Shown piece by piece: positions 39,156-64,000 of a stretch of 64,000 bases of DNA (position 1 is the first letter of the stretch; each line of letters starts with the position of its first letter). Source of the DNA: Amoebidium appalachense (lineage: Eukaryota > Ichthyosporea); assembly GCA_963693365.1 (NCBI GenBank), contig CAVNZM010000009.1:8060001-8124000 (forward strand). Reading direction: 5' to 3'. A model generated the notes under the pieces. That model had not been told where the DNA came from, did no database searches, and saw only the letters and a list, made by a program, of their open reading frames with translations. The position numbers and the translations under genes are program-made.

Positions 39156-39485
39156 ATGCGCATATCTGGTCGGCCGGTGCCACGGTCAACGCCAGTCAGC
39201 ATCCGTGACGAGTCAGCAAGCACGCGTGTATGGCCTACAGATCTTGAACGTGGGCCTTGTGAGCTTTATTGCAACAAATCCGAAGATAAAATGAGCAACC
39301 AGCTTGAAGAGCTTGGACACTATGGACAGCGTCGCAACGCCGCTGTGCATTTGCCCAAATGTAAAGGATTCTTGTCAAGCCAAGATGATACACTACGTCA
39401 AATTACGACTGATGAATTTCGACTATTTATACAGTCATATAGATACATGCTCATAGCACTACCCCAAACGGCGTGCGAGACCTGA
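39156..39485 (+). CDS. Unassigned open reading frame, 109 codons
   Basis: The frame begins MRISGRPVPRSTPVSIRDES and includes FLSSQDDTLRQITTDEFRLF. The composition looks protein-like rather than low-complexity and no homopolymer is present, which is unusual for this window. I recognise no family. It could be an exon of an unseen plus-strand gene, a transposon remnant, or chance. Confidence 0.2.
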   Translation: MRISGRPVPRSTPVSIRDESASTRVWPTDLERGPCELYCNKSEDKMSNQLEELGHYGQRRNAAVHLPKCKGFLSSQDDTLRQITTDEFRLFIQSYRYMLIALPQTACET

Positions 39486-40803
39486 TTTTAACATGCATTT
39501 TCCGAGAGTATGCCAAATCGGAAAATGCAGCGTGTTATTTAACCCATGGAATATGCCCAAATGAGCCAATCAGGCGCATACTTGTTGGCAATGATCCTCT
39601 CGGACGAGTTGAATTAGTAAAAGTGACGGTACAGTGGTAGAAATTGTCTTTATTTAGAGTAATTTTCGATTTAAATACTCTTTTTGAAGTCAAATTTGGT
39701 TCCATATGTGTGCCTAATAGGTGTTTTAGACTATTTGACATACCTATTGCGAAGGAATGTAAACAAACATCTGGCATCGAAGGCCAATCAGGGTTTGAAA
39801 CGCATGCGAAGTCGATCGGTTCGACTGGGTATAAACTCTCTGTTTTTCGCTGCACTTGAAGGTAAAAAGAGTGGAAGAAGGCTAGAGTATACTCTTTACG
39901 AAACGCAGTTATAACGCCTGGGAAGGAACAACCATATATGAACGAACTACCCTTAGATGAAACTTCTAACAACTTCAAGGTCGCCCCCCCCCCCCCCCCC
40001 CCCCCCCCTCCCCGCCCCGACCCCTACATATTCCCTCTCCCTCCCCCTCCTCCGACCCCCCCCCCCCCCCCCCCCCAACAAAAAAAAAATTCCCATCGCT
40101 CCAGCCCAGAAAAAGGTCCCAATAGACTTTGGGAAGGAGGGGGGGGAGGGGCAGGGGGACTGGGGGGAGGGGAGGGGGGGGGGGGGGGGGAGCTCGAGGG
40201 GGAGGAGGAGGGGGAGGGGAGGGGAGGGGGGAGACGAGGGGGGGCAAATAATGTGACGTGAAACCCTACACGTACGGTTGAGGAACCTCAAGACGGTATT
40301 GACCCTATTTACCCCGAATTCACCTGTTAGTGACACTATTTATTATCCTTTACACATAGATGACCTGAATCACATACAATGTTTCACACGAAAACCCCTT
40401 AAGCATAGCCTAGGTGGCATAGTATGTAACTTCGGCACTCCAATCTTTCGTTTGAGTTGTAAATGGGGGCGATTTAGCAACAGCCCCCTCCACCCCTCCC
40501 CCCCCCCCCCCCCCCCCCCCCCCGCCCCTTCCCCTCTGCCTCCTTCCTAGCCTCCTCTCCCCCTGCCCCTCCCAGCCAACCCCCCCCCCCCCCCTTCCCC
40601 CCCCCTCCTCTCCCCTCTCTCCTCCCAGCCCTCCTCCCTTCCCCTCCTCCTCCAGACCCCGTTATCTCTTAATTTCACACCAGCCTCTGCATGTAGATCA
40701 CAAAACTGTGGGTTTAAGAGTTTAAATTTTAATTGTACCTGGCAGGGGGTAAAATAAGATCATGGGTACTAATATTGAGTCTTTCGGAATAGGGTCTAAT
40801 TGT

Positions 40804-40809
40804 TTTATT
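40804..40809 (-). terminator. Candidate polyadenylation signal of gene 2
   Basis: AATAAA is read on the minus strand about 215 nt after the gene 2 stop codon at 41023, a normal 3'-UTR distance. It is supported by the hexamer and position only. Confidence 0.4.
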
Positions 40810-40888
40810 TTTCCGGGGTTCATCATGATTAGCGCATTTATCTTAATTTTTGCCATGCCATTTTTTCTCCTATCCTTTTTTTTTTTTT

Positions 40889-40927
<39 letters not shown>

Positions 40928-41022
40928 TGCGGGGCCCGGTTGTTGAAATGAAACGGTATGATGCCTTGATGTAAATGTTCCGAGCCACATCCCATTTATG
41001 CTTTTCCTGGGTCGTTCTTTCT

Positions 41023-63921
<22,899 letters not shown>

Positions 63922-64000
63922 CTGAGGGGAGTATTTTTTTTTTTTTTTTTTCCGTGTTAGGTATGCGGCGTAAAACTAAACGTGTGACAGAAACTGAGCC

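Larger units (their letters stand above)
36484..41022. other. Spacer between duplicated tail and gene 2 stop
   Basis: The spacer contains the inverted exon fragment (37308-37432), the broken secreted-protein gene (38045-38769) and an AT-rich block around 37440-37990 with short direct repeats. Non-repetitive sequence at 39000-39960 has open frames on both strands (39156-39485 plus, 39535-39978 minus) that I cannot assign. Poly-C/poly-G blocks lie at about 39985-40075, 40140-40250, 40497-40600 and 40880-40927. Confidence 0.5.

Overview
The window is eukaryotic genomic DNA: spliced genes with many short exons (31-386 nt), GT-AG introns mostly 0.3-2 kb long, and introns packed with poly-C/poly-G runs, long (GT)n/(CA)n arrays and some (GA)n. 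Nothing looks prokaryotic. The species cannot be named from the sequence. A three-cNMP-domain neuropathy-target-esterase gene with ~33 exons, next to a large dynamin-like GTPase candidate, would fit an intron-rich unicellular eukaryote (for example a unicellular relative of animals), but that is only a guess.

Two gene loci lie on the minus strand. Gene 1 (30461 down to 4335) is a complete or nearly complete neuropathy target esterase / lysophospholipase (PNPLA6, NTE1 family). It has an N-terminal membrane segment, three cyclic-nucleotide-binding-like domains and a C-terminal patatin phospholipase domain with an intact Ser-Asp dyad. Exon phases join without conflict except around one exon at 22833-23013. 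Gene 2 enters from the right edge and runs from 63921 down to a stop at 41023. It encodes a large protein with a DPPGFND G3-like motif, which I interpret cautiously as a divergent dynamin-superfamily GTPase of the nuclear SLIP-GC (NUGGC) type. Its 5' end is off the window and no P-loop exon was found.

The most interesting structure lies between the two genes. The last four exons of gene 2 (41023-43864) occur again, same strand, order and splice phases, at 33304-36483. In this copy one exon has gained a net 7 nt and is frameshifted. A third, inverted fragment of one of these exons sits on the plus strand at about 37308-37432. Between the copies is an intronless, frame-broken gene for a secreted cysteine-rich protein (38045-38769).

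Layout: 1-4334 is non-coding flank with a hairpin-like inverted repeat and a degraded retroelement ORF; 4335-30461 gene 1; 30462-33303 intergenic, with long polypurine and GT blocks; 33304-36483 duplicated gene-2 tail; 36484-41022 the decayed secreted-protein gene, the inverted exon fragment and unassigned sequence; 41023-63921 gene 2; 63922-64000 intron. I found no convincing new defence or mobile system. The noteworthy biology is the segmental tail duplication and the organised low-complexity content of the introns.
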